Source: Chthonomonas sp. UBA1950 (GTDB lineage: Bacteria; Armatimonadota; Fimbriimonadia; Fimbriimonadales; Fimbriimonadaceae). From it: DNA of 64,000 nt. The notes below the pieces were generated by a model. The model was given only the letters and a program-made list of their open reading frames with translations, had not been told where the DNA came from and did not search any database. The stretch covers positions 76,494 to 140,493 of the forward strand of contig DDEQ01000034.1 of assembly GCA_002336105.1 (NCBI GenBank). Direction: 5' to 3'. Position numbers and translations under genes: made by a program. Of this stretch, positions 26,448 through 34,838 are shown piece after piece; within the stretch, counting starts at the first letter, position 1; each line of letters starts with the position of its first letter.

Positions 26448-27515
26448 CTACGAGGCGATGATCCCGCCAGCGACGACAGTTTGACCGCGATAAGCCACCG
26501 CTATCTGTCCTGGCGTTACTGCTCGGACGGGCTTCTTGAAAACCAATCTTGGGCGATCACCACCGATCAGTTTCGCTGGCTGAGCAGACATGTTATATCG
26601 AATCTTAGCTAGAACATTCTCTTCTGGGGATTCCGGTTCAAGCCAGTGCAAGTCACTTAGCGCCACTTCATTTTCAAGCAATGCTTCAGAGTCACCTACC
26701 GTCACTTTGCTACTCGCCGGGTCTAGTTTTAAAACAAACAATGGCTTTCTCGCCGAGACGCCAATTCCCTTTCGTTGCCCAATCGTAAAGGAGGCGATTC
26801 CGTCGTGTTCGCCAACGACTCGTCCGTCCTTGTCTACGATTTCACCTTTGTTAAAGATCTCGGGTCTCGCTTTCCTTAGGAATTCGCTGTAGCCGCCCGC
26901 TTCGCTCACAAAACAGATTTCCTGTGAGTCGGGTTTGTCTGCTAGATGGAGTCCGAGAGACTTTGCGAGATCGCGAACATAGGCTTTACTTGGCATTTCT
27001 CCCATGGGGAATAAGGTGTGCCTGAGCTGATCCTGACCAAGCATGTAAAGCACGTAACTCTGGTCCTTATCTTGAGCTCGCGACTTCATCAATCGATATC
27101 GCTCTTCAACTTGGCGAATTCTGGCGTAGTGCCCAGTAACCAGTTTATCGCAACCGAGTTCATGCATTTTCTGCAGGAGGATCTCAAACTTGACGTGTCG
27201 GTTACATTGAACACAAGGATTTGGAGTTCGTCCCGCCGCATATTCGTTCACAAAGTTCTCGATGACCGACTGACGAAATTCCTCACGGAAGTTCATCACG
27301 TAATGCGGGATATCCAGCACTCGCGCTACTCGGCGCGCGTCTTCGACAGCGCCAAGCGAGCAACACCCGGCATGACGAGGATCAGTCTGACTTTCCTGCC
27401 AGATCTGCATTGTAAGCCCAATAACGTTGAAGCCGCGCTTTTTCATGAGCGCGGCCGCAACGCTACTGTCAACGCCGCCAGACATGGCGACCAAGACAGT
27501 CGGTTTATTTGCCAT
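26448..27515 (-). CDS. mnmA: tRNA-specific 2-thiouridylase
   Basis: 355 aa. N-type ATP pyrophosphatase P-loop VAMSGGVDSSVAAALM, catalytic Cys in RTPNPCVQCNRHVKF, DKDQSYVLYML, and second catalytic Cys in SQEICFVSE; the C-terminal beta domain follows. It makes s2U34 in tRNA-Glu, -Gln and -Lys, using sulfur passed from a cysteine desulfurase. Its N-terminus overlaps the VKOR-DsbA gene by 11 bp. tRNA-Glu(UUC), one of its substrates, is encoded in this window at 37.5 kb, and a desulfurase at 5-6 kb. Confidence 0.97.
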   Translation of the reverse strand: MANKPTVLVAMSGGVDSSVAAALMKKRGFNVIGLTMQIWQESQTDPRHAGCCSLGAVEDARRVARVLDIPHYVMNFREEFRQSVIENFVNEYAAGRTPNPCVQCNRHVKFEILLQKMHELGCDKLVTGHYARIRQVEERYRLMKSRAQDKDQSYVLYMLGQDQLRHTLFPMGEMPSKAYVRDLAKSLGLHLADKPDSQEICFVSEAGGYSEFLRKARPEIFNKGEIVDKDGRVVGEHDGIASFTIGQRKGIGVSARKPLFVLKLDPASSKVTVGDSEALLENEVALSDLHWLEPESPEENVLAKIRYNMSAQPAKLIGGDRPRLVFKKPVRAVTPGQIAVAYRGQTVVAGGIIAS

Positions 27516-28668
27516 TGATAACGGCTTGAACCTCTTTTGAATCTAGATATTCTTTCATTCCACTCGCAGTAAACGCCTTTGGATCTTTGCCAGGAACCAG
27601 AACCATGAAGGTCGGTGTTCCCTGAATGCCGATCGCATTCGCAGCGTTTAGGTCACGAGTTACTACGTCGTAAATGGGGTCTTTGTCGTTTTGAATATGC
27701 TTTTGGAGGTCTTCTGTATCGAGTCCAACCTTCTTTGCGGCATCAAGCAAGATCTGTGTATCTTCGATAATCGTGCCGTTGCCAGCCGCCATCGAAGTCT
27801 CCAAGAACTCCCAGAACTTGCCTTTTGTCGCTGCATATTCGGCCATTGTCGCCGCCAAAGAACCAAGTTTGTGCATTTGAAGCGGAAAGTGCCGGTAAAC
27901 CAACCGGATGCGCCCTCGATTGTTACGAACAAGGTCTTTAACCAGGGGCGAAGTTTTCTGACATGTTGGGCAACAAATATCTGCAAACTCGATGATCGTC
28001 ACAGGAGCGGTTTCACTACCGAAGATATGGGCATCCTTCGGAACTAGATCGACCTTCTTTGCAATATCTGGCGGGACATAAGCGGCAATCTTTTGAGAAG
28101 AAGAAGAGCTAAATCCCATTGCTAGCGCAGCCACAATCGAGACAACAGCCAAGGCTCCAATGAGTGCGTAGTCCTTCTTAACGACAGTTTCTTCTTCTTC
28201 ACCCATGTCATCTACGGCAGAAGTCAACAGGGCATAGAAGATCAAAGTGATCGTCATCGTCACAGCTGAAGCAAGACAGTAGATGCAGGTGGCATGAATC
28301 ACGGCGAGTGCATAAACCTGCAAACCGATACTGATGATCGTGCCTAATGCTGCCGCAACATATCCAAGTGTCGTAGTAAGAGCTGATTTCTTGAACCCGT
28401 AGAGTGACCTCGAAATCGCAAATCCTGCAAAAGCAATATAAGCAACCAGTCCAAATGCGGCGGTCGGCACTCCATTTTTACCGCCAACGACCGAGCTCGG
28501 GTGATTCGCGATGATGTCGCACCCTTTTGCTGGGCCGCACGGCAATGAAACACCGAGGACTTTTTCGAGAGTCAGCACGCCCGCGAGAAAAACGCCAACG
28601 AATGCTAGAAAGAGCAATATGCGATTGTAGGTGATCGCCTTCACAGGAGCATTATACGGTTCCGACAT
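27505..28668 (-). CDS. VKOR-DsbA fusion: disulfide-bond-forming membrane protein
   Basis: 387 aa. The N-terminal half is a four- to five-helix VKOR domain with loop cysteines (PCGPAKGCD) and the redox pair TCIYC in a membrane helix. A further TM (LIGALAVVSIVAALAMGF) anchors a periplasmic thioredoxin fold with active site CCPTC and cis-Pro GIQGTPTFMV. Such a fusion both oxidises substrate proteins and passes electrons to quinone, replacing DsbA/DsbB. The ATG at 28668 is used here, but a GTG at 28644 has a perfect TATAAT 6 nt upstream and may be the real leaderless start. Overlaps mnmA. Confidence 0.92.
   Translation of the reverse strand: MSEPYNAPVKAITYNRILLFLAFVGVFLAGVLTLEKVLGVSLPCGPAKGCDIIANHPSSVVGGKNGVPTAAFGLVAYIAFAGFAISRSLYGFKKSALTTTLGYVAAALGTIISIGLQVYALAVIHATCIYCLASAVTMTITLIFYALLTSAVDDMGEEEETVVKKDYALIGALAVVSIVAALAMGFSSSSSQKIAAYVPPDIAKKVDLVPKDAHIFGSETAPVTIIEFADICCPTCQKTSPLVKDLVRNNRGRIRLVYRHFPLQMHKLGSLAATMAEYAATKGKFWEFLETSMAAGNGTIIEDTQILLDAAKKVGLDTEDLQKHIQNDKDPIYDVVTRDLNAANAIGIQGTPTFMVLVPGKDPKAFTASGMKEYLDSKEVQAVINGK
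28651..28656 (-). promoter_or_regulatory. Perfect -10 TATAAT 6 nt before an internal GTG of the VKOR-DsbA gene
   Basis: Minus-strand TATAAT, then 6 nt, then in-frame GTG (28644) encoding VKAITYN. It supports a start 8 codons downstream of the annotated ATG. Confidence 0.45.
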
Positions 28669-28766
28669 GAATTGATGCCTTACGACACGGGTCGCAACAG
28701 CATAAACGGCAAGGAAAGGGCCACAGTTCCGGTCTACAGAAAACTCGCAAAGGTTCTTTCAGCAAA

Positions 28767-29039
28767 TCAACGGGTAAAGCTGATATCGAAACATTTTCCA
28801 GGGTTTTCGGCAGTCAAATGGGCATCAACCGACTCAACTCGTCCGGGTCCAAGCTTGAGTGCTGCAACAAAGTCATAGAGAATTTCATCAGATAAATGTC
28901 CGGCAATGATTTCTACCGTCCTCTCTCTTGAATTCCAGACTTCTCCCACAATTTCACGATCTATCGCCAAGTCACACACATAGGCACGAAATCCGACACC
29001 TTGAACTCGACCAAGGACGCTTATTCTGAGCACTGTCAT
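28767..29039 (-). CDS. acyP: Acylphosphatase
   Basis: 90 aa. The diagnostic loop GRVQGVGFRAYV, with the catalytic Arg in GVGFR, and the later catalytic Asn in GEVWNSRERTVEI. Hydrolyses acyl phosphates such as carbamoyl- and acetyl-phosphate. A typical cytosolic single-domain member. The start codon lies only 19 bp from the divergent start at 29059, and GATTAT sits 5 nt upstream, so transcription is probably leaderless. The next gene downstream on this strand is the VKOR-DsbA fusion, 98 bp away. Confidence 0.93.
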   Translation of the reverse strand: MTVLRISVLGRVQGVGFRAYVCDLAIDREIVGEVWNSRERTVEIIAGHLSDEILYDFVAALKLGPGRVESVDAHLTAENPGKCFDISFTR

Positions 29040-29044
29040 CTCCC

Positions 29045-29050
29045 ATAATC
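29045..29050 (-). promoter_or_regulatory. Shared -10 region between divergent starts (GATTAT on minus)
   Basis: GATTAT on the minus strand is 5 nt from the acyP ATG; the same bases give CATAAT/TAATCA on the plus strand, 7-9 nt from the ATG at 29059. Only 19 bp separate the two start codons. Confidence 0.45.
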
Positions 29051-29058
29051 ATGACGTA

Positions 29059-29349
29059 ATGGCTTCGAACTGGCTCGATAATGGGGGTGCCTTTTGGCTG
29101 ATTGGATTTGCTTGGTGCACTGCGGCACTTTTCTTCTACATTGCCAGTATCAGGCTTGGCAAATTCAAGGGAGCAGAAACTGACGGTTGCCTCATCTCCG
29201 TGCTATGCGAAATGTGCGTTCTGATCGGTGGTGCAAGCGGCTTGCTCATCCCAGGAAGAGCGTCATTATGGGCATCTATCATCGGTTGCATTGCCCTCCC
29301 AGCCGCAGCACTTAGTCTTTGGTCTCGAAAAACTGCTCCGCGAAGGTAG
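29059..29349 (+). CDS. Small three-TM membrane protein, unknown function
   Basis: 96 aa with three hydrophobic helices (FWLIGFAWCTAALFFYIA, LISVLCEMCVLIGGASGLL, ASIIGCIALPAAALSLW) and a basic C-terminus (RKTAPRR). No family recognised. It is divergent from acyP and its stop is 9 bp before leuB; the leuB start has its own TAGCAT box, which overlaps this stop codon. The absence of a Shine-Dalgarno and the tight divergent spacing suggest a leaderless message. Confidence 0.6.
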   Translation: MASNWLDNGGAFWLIGFAWCTAALFFYIASIRLGKFKGAETDGCLISVLCEMCVLIGGASGLLIPGRASLWASIIGCIALPAAALSLWSRKTAPRR

Positions 29350-29352
29350 CAT
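29347..29352 (+). promoter_or_regulatory. -10 element TAGCAT, leaderless start for leuB
   Basis: TAGCAT 6 nt before the leuB ATG at 29359; its first three bases are the stop codon of the preceding gene. Confidence 0.45.
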
Positions 29353-29358
29353 AGCTAC

Positions 29359-30444
29359 ATGCCGAAGAAGATAGCGGTCCTTGCTGGAGATGGTATTGGA
29401 CCTGAGGTTATCGCCGAAGCCATCAAAGTGTTGAACGCAACTGGCGTCAACTTTGAATATGAACATGCGCTCATTGGGGGCGCAGCATATGATGATTGCG
29501 GTAATCCGTTACCAAGCTCTACGCTTGAACTATGCAAGAAGTCTCACGCCGTTCTTTTAGGCGCGGTTGGCGGTCCGAAGTGGGACACGATCCAACCGAT
29601 ATCTCTTCGGCCGGAAGTAGGAGCCTTATTACCGCTCCGTAGCGGGCTCAATCTGTTCGCGAATGTTCGACCAGCTAAGACTCTCAGGCCCTTACTCATG
29701 GCAAGTCCCCTCAAGAGTTCTAGGGGTCTTGTTGATTTAGTCGTCGTTCGAGAATTGACCGGCGGAATCTATTTCGGTCAACCAAGAGAAAGACGCGAAA
29801 ACGGAACCGTTGCAGTCGATACTTGCATATACTCGAAAGCCGAAATCGAACGAATTGCCGCTCAAGCTTTTGTAATTGCAAGACAGAGAAGACACGAGAT
29901 TGTAAGTGTTGATAAGGCAAACGTTCTTGAGACCTCGCGACTCTGGAGGGAAACCGTCACTGCGATGAGCGCTGATAATCCCGATGTCAAGGTCAGTCAT
30001 ATGCTGATTGATAACTGCGCAATGCAACTCGTTAGAGACCCAAGTCAGTTCGACGTGATCTTGACTGAGAATATGTTCGGCGACATTCTATCGGACGAAG
30101 CGTCGATGATAACAGGCTCGCTCGGTCTTTTGCCTTCTGCAAGCCTCAGCGAAAAGAGAAATGACGACTGCCTCTTTGGCTTGTACGAACCGGTTCACGG
30201 ATCAGCACCTGACATCGCCGGACAGGGACGAGCTAACCCATTAGCGGCGATACTTTCAGCAGCGCTGATGCTTCGATACACATTTAACGACGACCGAAAT
30301 GCCACACGCATAGAAAACGCTGTCGAGCACGCTCTGGAAGCTGGTCTTCGAACCGCTGACATCTATGAGAAGGGTTGCAAACTCGTCTCCACTTCCGATA
30401 TGGGCGATGCGATAGCCTTTAAGGTAGACGACGCCGCTTCATAA
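29359..30444 (+). CDS. leuB: 3-isopropylmalate dehydrogenase
   Basis: 361 aa. Leucine biosynthesis, oxidative decarboxylation of 3-isopropylmalate. N-terminal AGDGIGPEVIAEA, LLGAVGGPKWD, substrate arginines in LRPEVGALLPLRSGLNLFAN and VVRELTGGIYFG, DKANVLETSRLW, the metal-binding VILTENMFGDILSDEASM, and the NAD-specific EPVHGSAPDIAGQGRANP. Normal length for LeuB; RELTGGIYFG distinguishes it from isocitrate and tartrate dehydrogenases. No other leu genes are adjacent. Followed 8 bp later by a GNAT gene. Confidence 0.96.
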   Translation: MPKKIAVLAGDGIGPEVIAEAIKVLNATGVNFEYEHALIGGAAYDDCGNPLPSSTLELCKKSHAVLLGAVGGPKWDTIQPISLRPEVGALLPLRSGLNLFANVRPAKTLRPLLMASPLKSSRGLVDLVVVRELTGGIYFGQPRERRENGTVAVDTCIYSKAEIERIAAQAFVIARQRRHEIVSVDKANVLETSRLWRETVTAMSADNPDVKVSHMLIDNCAMQLVRDPSQFDVILTENMFGDILSDEASMITGSLGLLPSASLSEKRNDDCLFGLYEPVHGSAPDIAGQGRANPLAAILSAALMLRYTFNDDRNATRIENAVEHALEAGLRTADIYEKGCKLVSTSDMGDAIAFKVDDAAS

Positions 30445-30452
30445 TTACGCCT

Positions 30453-30938
30453 ATGCTCACTTCGGTGTGGGTCCATCGGGGACGGCATGAGCTGATTCCC
30501 ATCGTCAAAATGCTCTTCGAGGAATACCAAGAAGAGCTTGACATTGACTTGTGCTTTCAAGGCTTCGAAGAAGAGTTGCGAAATCTTCCTGGCAAGTATG
30601 GACCGCCGAAAGGAGCGCTTCTTCTCATTCTTGATGGTTCTGCTCCGGTTGGCTGCGGAGCTTTGAAGGATCTTGGCGACTCTGTTTGCGAGTTGAAACG
30701 AATCTACGTTCGCCCTCAATATCGCAACGTTGGAGTGGGGAAAGACATTACTCTTACCCTGCTTGAACATGCCGATTCTCTCCGCTATACAACCGCACGG
30801 CTTGATTCATTGAAACGGCTCGTGGCAGCCATTCGACTTTATGAAAGGCTCGGATTTCGATTAACCGAGCCGTATAATCACAATCCCGAGCCTGACGTTG
30901 TCTATATGGAGCGGCCAGTTCGGTTAACTTCGTCGTAG
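30453..30938 (+). CDS. GNAT-family N-acetyltransferase
   Basis: 161 aa. Acetyl-CoA-binding segment CELKRIYVRPQYRNVGVGKDI (motif A R-x-x-x-G-x-G variant), then AAIRLYERLGFRLTEPY, the usual motif B ending. Substrate unknown. TAATTA lies 5 nt before the ATG with no Shine-Dalgarno, so it may be expressed separately from leuB although only 8 bp apart. Its 3' end overlaps the broken GH127 gene on the other strand by 15 bp. Confidence 0.85.
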   Translation: MLTSVWVHRGRHELIPIVKMLFEEYQEELDIDLCFQGFEEELRNLPGKYGPPKGALLLILDGSAPVGCGALKDLGDSVCELKRIYVRPQYRNVGVGKDITLTLLEHADSLRYTTARLDSLKRLVAAIRLYERLGFRLTEPYNHNPEPDVVYMERPVRLTSS

Positions 30939-32837
30939 CCAAACGAGCATGCTATTAGCGCCTCGGTTGTTCCAAGCGAAATATGGAATCAAGGAGACAC
31001 TAACCGACTCGACCGAAGTTGAGCCTAATGGTCGATAGAGTTCGCCGAGTTCTTCTTCAAGTTCGCGTACTCCCTCTACCTTGAGCGCCACAATGCCTGG
31101 AAGTCCGTCAGCAGTCGTTTTTTCGATTTCAGCCTCGCTGTCGATGGCGAGAAGTTGAGGCGCAAAACCAAGATCCTTTTCTTCGGCACAATACACAACT
31201 GGCCCGAGCGTCAGCGCGGTGCGTCCGAGGTCGTCTCGTACTCGTGGATCAGCCTCAACCCAAGTTGGCTCAGTCTCCAAGTCGATTGTAAGCACTTCAC
31301 CTTTCGTCCAGACGCGGTTGTAAACGGCATAACCGTCCTCGTATTCAGCCGGATTTTCCAGCCCAGGTAGTTCAGCGTTCACTTCGATAGCCCAGTCTGG
31401 TATTCGAACCCTAAGCGCGAAGGTCGTTGGCTTCTCTGGGAAGACTTGAATCTGGTATTTACCATTCCACGGATAGCCACCGGTGATCTCGAAGCGAACC
31501 TTCGTTCCATTTAGGGTGACTTCCCCGCTCATGTCGGCGGGAATGTGAATATACAGATCACTTTCTGAGGCACCGGCTAGATAGCTACCCACGTTGCCAA
31601 TCAGACGAGCAATGTTGGGAGGGCAGCAAGCACAGGTGAACCACGGAACCCTTGCATGTTGTCCCCGGCTTTCCAGTGGATTGTCGTAATAGAAGCTGGT
31701 TCCATCGAGTGAAATTCCGCTGATTGTTCCGTTGTATAAAGCGCGCTCGATGACTTCAACATAATCACCGTTCCCGGTCATCTCAAGCATTTAGTGTCCC
31801 CAAAACACGAGGCCACATGCCGCACAAGTTTCGGCGTAAGCGCTCATGTTCGGTAAATCAAAATCGGTCGTAAATCCTTCGTTCTTCGAACTTGGGCCAA
31901 TTCCACCCGTCACATACATTCTCTTTTGAACAAGATTGTTCCAGCACCGAGTCAATGCTTCTTCGAGTTGGGCATCCTCAAGTCCGTCGGCGAGGTCAGC
32001 AGCGGCAATGTATAAGTACATCGCTCGCACAGCGTGTCCAACTACATCATCGTGTTCGCGAATGGGTTTGTGATCTTGGTTGTACTCTCCTGAGTATTCG
32101 CCTTCATTCAGCAACAAAGTGTTCATCCAGGGCGAAATCGCCAAAATCTCTGGATCCATCATTTCAGCTCCGAGGGGACTTGGTCTATGCCCTCGCATTT
32201 CAACCATCCATCGCGCAAACTCGCGGTATTTCTTGTCGCCCGTAGCGTTTGAAAGCCTAATGAGAGCTAACTCGATCTCTTCGTGACCGCAATACCCCAG
32301 ACGCTTGCCCGGGCCTAAGATGGACATGAGGTGGTCAGCAAACTTAATCGAAACTTCGAGCAAGCGCCTGTCGCCAAGACAACAAAAGAGCGCATCTGCG
32401 GCTTCCATCAGGTGACCAGCGCAGTACATTTCATGCATCGCATTCAGATTGCGAAGCTTGTCATTCGGATGATCTAGTTGGAAGTAAGTGTTGAGATAGC
32501 CCGATTCTTCTTGAGCTGCTTGGATAAGCTCGATAGCCTCATCAATCATCGGTTGAAGCTTTGACTTAGCAGAGATATTCTCTGATCCAGCGATCGCGTA
32601 GGCGCAGGCTTCTAGCCATTTATAAATGTCGCTGTCGTTGAAGAACAGACCCTGAAAACCACCTGTTTCTTTGTTTACGACGCGGCGAAAATTCTCTAAT
32701 CGCCCGGTGTCTATAATCTGCTTATATTCGGCTGGCAACGTTTGTTCAATGAGAACTGTCTGCCACCGTGACCAGAACGGATCCGTGATTTTCAGTTTCT
32801 TAATCGGCAAACTGCGCATACGTCGTCGAAATGACAT
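30924..32837 (-). pseudogene. GH127 beta-L-arabinofuranosidase-like gene interrupted by an in-frame TAA
   Basis: Two abutting frames, 31791-32837 (348 aa) and 30924-31790 (288 aa), read as one GH127 protein of about 637 residues apart from a TAA at 31791-31793. The junction GLVFWGH-stop-MLEMTGNGDYVEVIERALYNG matches the continuous family segment in which a single residue sits at the stop. Zinc and catalytic residues are split: E-x-C in AYAETCAACG (about 336) before the stop, and the catalytic pair in TCACCPPNIARL (about 402) after it. Neither half should be active alone. TAAATG directly joins them, so reinitiation, readthrough, a true pseudogene or a sequencing error are all possible. TAAGCT lies 6 nt before the first ATG. 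Confidence 0.85.
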
Positions 32838-32843
32838 TGCGCA

Positions 32844-32849
32844 AGCTTA
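32844..32849 (-). promoter_or_regulatory. -10 element TAAGCT, leaderless start for GH127 gene
   Basis: Minus-strand TAAGCT, 6 nt before the ATG at 32837, no Shine-Dalgarno. Confidence 0.45.
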
Positions 32850-32861
32850 CCGATTGACAAA

Positions 32862-33260
32862 CTAAGGTCGAACCTCTTCTTTCTTATCATGCTCTTTCAT
32901 TAGCGTTTTCAGCTTCTCTTTCTGTTCCGCTGTGAGCAGATTCAACACTCCATCGCGGACCTGCTTCATAATGCCTCTGATTTCCTCGGTCTTTTGCTCT
33001 TGGGACAGAGAGCTACTTCGTACCTTCATGATATTTCTCCGCCCGTCGTTAACAACCTGTTTGATGCTCTTCTTCTGAGAATCGGAAAGGTTCAGTTGTT
33101 GCAAAACGAGCGTTAGCTTTCCAGCATGGCGTGCTCTCAATTGTTCAAGGTTTCCTCGACCAAAGGTTGGCTCACCTTGAGATGTTTGAGCTGCTCCGTA
33201 AGTCATGAGAACCCCTGCCAAAGTGATGGTGGAAATGGCTTTGCAATAAAACATATTCAT
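32862..33260 (-). CDS. Exported Spy/CpxP-like (LTxxQ) small protein
   Basis: 132 aa from ATG at 33260, which has GGAAA upstream; the frame extends 15 codons further without support. Signal peptide (about 1-24, ending YGAAQ), then a helical domain rich in Lys, Gln, Arg with LNLSDSQKKSIKQVV and LLTAEQKEKLKTLM, the paired LTxxQ-type motifs of Spy/CpxP and metal-sensing relatives. Probably periplasmic, chaperone-like or stress related. It lies 24 bp upstream of the GH127 gene on the same strand, although that gene has its own -10. Confidence 0.75.
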   Translation of the reverse strand: MNMFYCKAISTITLAGVLMTYGAAQTSQGEPTFGRGNLEQLRARHAGKLTLVLQQLNLSDSQKKSIKQVVNDGRRNIMKVRSSSLSQEQKTEEIRGIMKQVRDGVLNLLTAEQKEKLKTLMKEHDKKEEVRP

Positions 33261-33415
33261 TCGTTTTCCTTTCGGTTTTTCTTCGGCGCGCAACCGCGAC
33301 AACATTAGGAACGGACGCTCATGCTCCTAAAATGTTCACTTTCACTCAGACGTAAGACAGTTTGAATGCATTCGTGCGAAGGATGCTAGACAAACAACGT
33401 AGAAGCCGCTTGATA

Positions 33416-34822
33416 ATGCGAACACTGTGTTGGCTCCGCCGCGATTTAAGGCTTAGAGATAACTCAGCTTTAGAACTAGCTACTTCGATAGGACAACAAT
33501 CCGCGGTCCTCTTTGTGTTCGATACTTGCATTCTGTCAGCCTTACGAAACAAGTTGGACAGGCGGGTCGACTTCATCTACAAATCACTTGTCGAACTTGA
33601 TCATGAGCTCAAAAAATTGGGATCGCAGCTAATCGTCAGAATTGGAGATCCGATTAGAGAAATCCCCTTTGTAGCCAGTCAACTAGGAATTGCTAAGGTC
33701 TTTTGCAGTCAAGATTACGAGGAATATGCCGTTCAGCGGGACGACCAAGTTCGATCAAAACTCGACTCTTTTGGCATCGAGTTTCATCCGGTCAAAGATC
33801 ATGTCATTTTTGACGGCAACGAAATTGCGACACAATCAGGCACTCCGTTTACGGTCTACACTCCTTTTTCCCGCGCATGGCGCAATAGATTCTCGCAGGC
33901 AGACTATTGTTCAGAGCGGGCGCCTAACCTCGATAACCTTCTACCTCGATCCGTTGTCGAATCGGCGTCATGCAAGTGGGGTCTTTCCGAGATTGGTTTT
34001 GAGCCGACCGATTTGCAGATGACCGCCGGTGAGCTTGGAGCCATGAGTCGGCTGAGCGCATTCCTCCCCAAAATGTCTCGATACAAACAAGATCGTGACT
34101 TCCCGGCTATTGATGGATGTAGTTCCCTTTCGACTGACCTCCGATTTGGAACCATTTCGGTTAGGGAATGTGTTCGTAACGCAATAGAACTTGGTCCAGA
34201 TGGGGAAACTTGGCTAAATGAGTTGATCTGGCGGGAATTCTTCCACCACATCTTAGTGAACTTTCCAGTCGTCACTTCCGAGCCTTTCCGACCCCAATTT
34301 CGAAACCTTGTTTGGCCAGGTGAAAAAGACCATTTTGATAAGTGGCGCAACGGACATACTGGCTTCCCAATCGTGGATGCTGCAATGAGATGTCTCAATG
34401 CAACGGGACTGATGCCAAACCGTCTCAGAATGGTTGTCGCATCTTTTCTTACCAAAGACTTGTTAATTGACTACCGATGGGGCGAGGCTTACTTTGCCGA
34501 AATGCTCTTAGATTTCGACTTGGCTTCGAACAACGGCAATTGGCAATGGTCTTCGTCTACAGGCTGCGATGCTCAACCGACTTTTCGCATTTTTAACCCT
34601 ATCCTTCAGAGTCAGAAGTTTGACCCAAAAGGTCAGTTCATTCGACAATGGGTTCCCGAACTATCCCGTCTGTCCGATGATCTCATCCACTTTCCTGCCG
34701 CGAACAGAAGCGCTTGCCTATTCGAAGGAGTTGAACTCGGCGTGGATTATCCTGAACCGATAGTGGATCACGCCGTCCAACGAGTTAAGGCGCTGGAGCT
34801 ACTTAAGAGTTGCTCCAGCTAA
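33416..34822 (+). CDS. Deoxyribodipyrimidine photolyase (class I)
   Basis: 468 aa from ATG at 33416 (MRTLCWLRRDLRL matches the family N-terminus; the open frame starts earlier at 33362). The antenna alpha/beta domain is followed by the FAD-binding helical domain: WLNELIWREFFHHIL, GHTGFPIVDAAMRCLNATG, MPNRLRMVVASFLTKDLLIDYRWG and NNGNWQWSSSTGCDAQP, with the Trp positions for electron transfer. Repairs cyclobutane pyrimidine dimers with blue light. Gene ends 16 bp from the convergent S41 gene. It could be a cryptochrome relative, but the family motifs fit CPD photolyase. Confidence 0.94.
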   Translation: MRTLCWLRRDLRLRDNSALELATSIGQQSAVLFVFDTCILSALRNKLDRRVDFIYKSLVELDHELKKLGSQLIVRIGDPIREIPFVASQLGIAKVFCSQDYEEYAVQRDDQVRSKLDSFGIEFHPVKDHVIFDGNEIATQSGTPFTVYTPFSRAWRNRFSQADYCSERAPNLDNLLPRSVVESASCKWGLSEIGFEPTDLQMTAGELGAMSRLSAFLPKMSRYKQDRDFPAIDGCSSLSTDLRFGTISVRECVRNAIELGPDGETWLNELIWREFFHHILVNFPVVTSEPFRPQFRNLVWPGEKDHFDKWRNGHTGFPIVDAAMRCLNATGLMPNRLRMVVASFLTKDLLIDYRWGEAYFAEMLLDFDLASNNGNWQWSSSTGCDAQPTFRIFNPILQSQKFDPKGQFIRQWVPELSRLSDDLIHFPAANRSACLFEGVELGVDYPEPIVDHAVQRVKALELLKSCSS

Positions 34823-34838
34823 TATTGCCGGGTTGAAG

